Part shown: positions 4,582-5,451 of the stretch, in pieces
Layout of the letters: every line of letters starts with the position of its first letter
How positions within the stretch are numbered: the stretch's first letter is position 1
Source of the DNA: Deltaproteobacteria bacterium
GTDB lineage: Bacteria; Desulfobacterota; Dissulfuribacteria; Dissulfuribacterales; QOAL01
Direction: 5' to 3'
NCBI GenBank assembly: GCA_026996955.1
Contig: JALWJV010000137.1
Coordinates: forward strand, 1 to 5,451
DNA: 5,451 nt
The notes under the pieces: generated by a model
Database searches by the model: none
What the model was told of the DNA's origin: nothing
What the model saw: the letters and a program-made list of their open reading frames with translations, nothing else
Translations under genes and position numbers: made by a program

Positions 4582-5451
4582 ATGTATGAATCTTTTTTCA
4601 AACTCAAGGAGTGTCCGTTCAAACTCCCTCCTGATCCGGAATTTCTCTTTTTAAGCCAGCAGCACAAACTTGCCCTTGTCCACCTGGAATATGGCCTTAG
4701 CCACCAAGCAGGTTTCATCGTTATTACCGGTGAAATAGGTACAGGCAAAACCACTCTTGTAAAAACCATGCTCAGACGCATGACAGAGGATACTGTTGTC
4801 GCATCAATATTCAATACTACAGTTGGAGCAGAAGAATTTCTTAACCTAATCCTTGATGATTATGAACTTCCGTGGAACGAAAACGAAACCCATACCCAGA
4901 AACTTGACAAACTCAAATCATTCCTCATCGACATCTATACCAAGGGGAAAAAGGCTGTACTAATAGTTGATGAGGCACAGAACCTCTCTATGGAAACTCT
5001 TGAGGAGATACGACTGCTCTCAAATTTCCAGACCACCAAGGACTATCTTGTTCATATCTTTCTGGTTGGACAGCCGGAACTAAAATACAAACTAACTCAC
5101 CACTCCTTAAGACAGCTCGCCCAGCGAATCTCTGTACACTATCATATCAATCCTCTCACCGAAAAGGAAACAGAGGAATACATTGCCCACCGCCTAAAGG
5201 TCTCAGGCTGTGATGACGTAGGGTCCTGTTTTTCCGAGGATGCCCTGGAAGAGATATACACACAGACCCTTGGTTTCCCGCGTCTTATCAACCTGCTTTG
5301 TGACGCGTGTCTTGTAAATGCGTTTGCAGACCAGGTTAAACCAGTAACCAGGAGTATTGTGACAGATACTATAAAAGGTGACGGAGCTGGTAACTTCTGG
5401 CAGATCGCATCATCCCAGTCTCTTGCAAAACAGCCGGCCACGAACAGGGAG
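4582..5451 (+). CDS. ExeA-like AAA+ ATPase of the exopolysaccharide/exosortase locus (3' truncated)
   Basis: The frame is open from ATG 4582 to the right edge (290 residues, no stop). It starts MYESFFKLKECPFKLPPDP, the hallmark N-terminus of ExeA/GspA-like ATPases. Walker A is GEIGTGKTT (50-58), Walker B is LIVDEAQ (127-133), a sensor-1-like VGQPEL is at 162-167, and R177 and R182 in the following RQLAQR are candidate arginine-finger residues. GFPRLINLLCDACL, with R234, fits the C-terminal lid and sensor 2. In the PEP-CTERM-locus subfamily this is described as a putative secretion ATPase. By analogy with ExeA it may use ATP to help assemble or place an envelope export complex; its real substrate is unknown. 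It is complete through the AAA+ core, and residues after about 270 look like the start of a variable linker. It lacks a good ribosome binding site: the bases before ATG are AT-rich (ACAATAATTAATCC). It is 188 bases after the kinase, across a repeat, so it may be co-transcribed or have its own signal. Confidence 0.92.
   Translation, partial: MYESFFKLKECPFKLPPDPEFLFLSQQHKLALVHLEYGLSHQAGFIVITGEIGTGKTTLVKTMLRRMTEDTVVASIFNTTVGAEEFLNLILDDYELPWNENETHTQKLDKLKSFLIDIYTKGKKAVLIVDEAQNLSMETLEEIRLLSNFQTTKDYLVHIFLVGQPELKYKLTHHSLRQLAQRISVHYHINPLTEKETEEYIAHRLKVSGCDDVGSCFSEDALEEIYTQTLGFPRLINLLCDACLVNAFADQVKPVTRSIVTDTIKGDGAGNFWQIASSQSLAKQPATNRE

Overview
The window is part of a Gram-negative exopolysaccharide synthesis and export locus, with every gene on the + strand. 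It holds the C-terminal end of a Wza-like outer-membrane polysaccharide export protein (1-278), a complete outer-membrane beta-barrel protein (376-1635), a complete Wzz/GNVR-type chain-length determinant (1876-3507), a complete BY-type tyrosine autokinase (3509-4393), and the first 290 residues of an ExeA-like AAA+ ATPase that runs off the right edge (4582-5451). This gene set matches the conserved block associated with exosortase (XrtA/PEP-CTERM) loci. No exosortase, PEP-CTERM protein or glycosyltransferase lies in the window, so the exosortase link is inferred from family combination.

The organism is a diderm bacterium, since it has an outer-membrane porin-like barrel and a Wza-like protein. 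Base composition is moderate and AGG/AGA and ATA codons are frequent. That would fit Desulfobacterota, Nitrospirota or similar lineages, but the assignment is a guess.

The proteins form a plausible envelope-spanning machine. The export protein and the beta-barrel would sit at the outer membrane. The chain-length protein spans the periplasm from two inner-membrane helices, and the kinase, one base downstream, would be its cytoplasmic partner. The ATPase probably powers or regulates assembly or secretion.

The most unusual content is between the genes. All three spacers longer than 1 base (279-375, 1636-1875, 4394-4581) carry sequence of one repeat family. The copy at 1639-1842 is bounded by 13-base inverted repeats (12 of 13 pair) and can fold as a three-way junction with two further long arms. 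The copy at 4438-4575 keeps the same motif boxes at almost the same spacing. It also keeps a 7-bp pairing between a Shine-Dalgarno-like box and an anti-Shine-Dalgarno-like box, with one compensatory A-T to G-C change, and the pairing order is that of a pseudoknot. A third fragment, 16 of 18 bases identical to the right end of the first copy, lies at 293-310. This could be a mobile non-coding repeat (MITE-like) or a structured RNA in the operon; the sequence alone does not decide.
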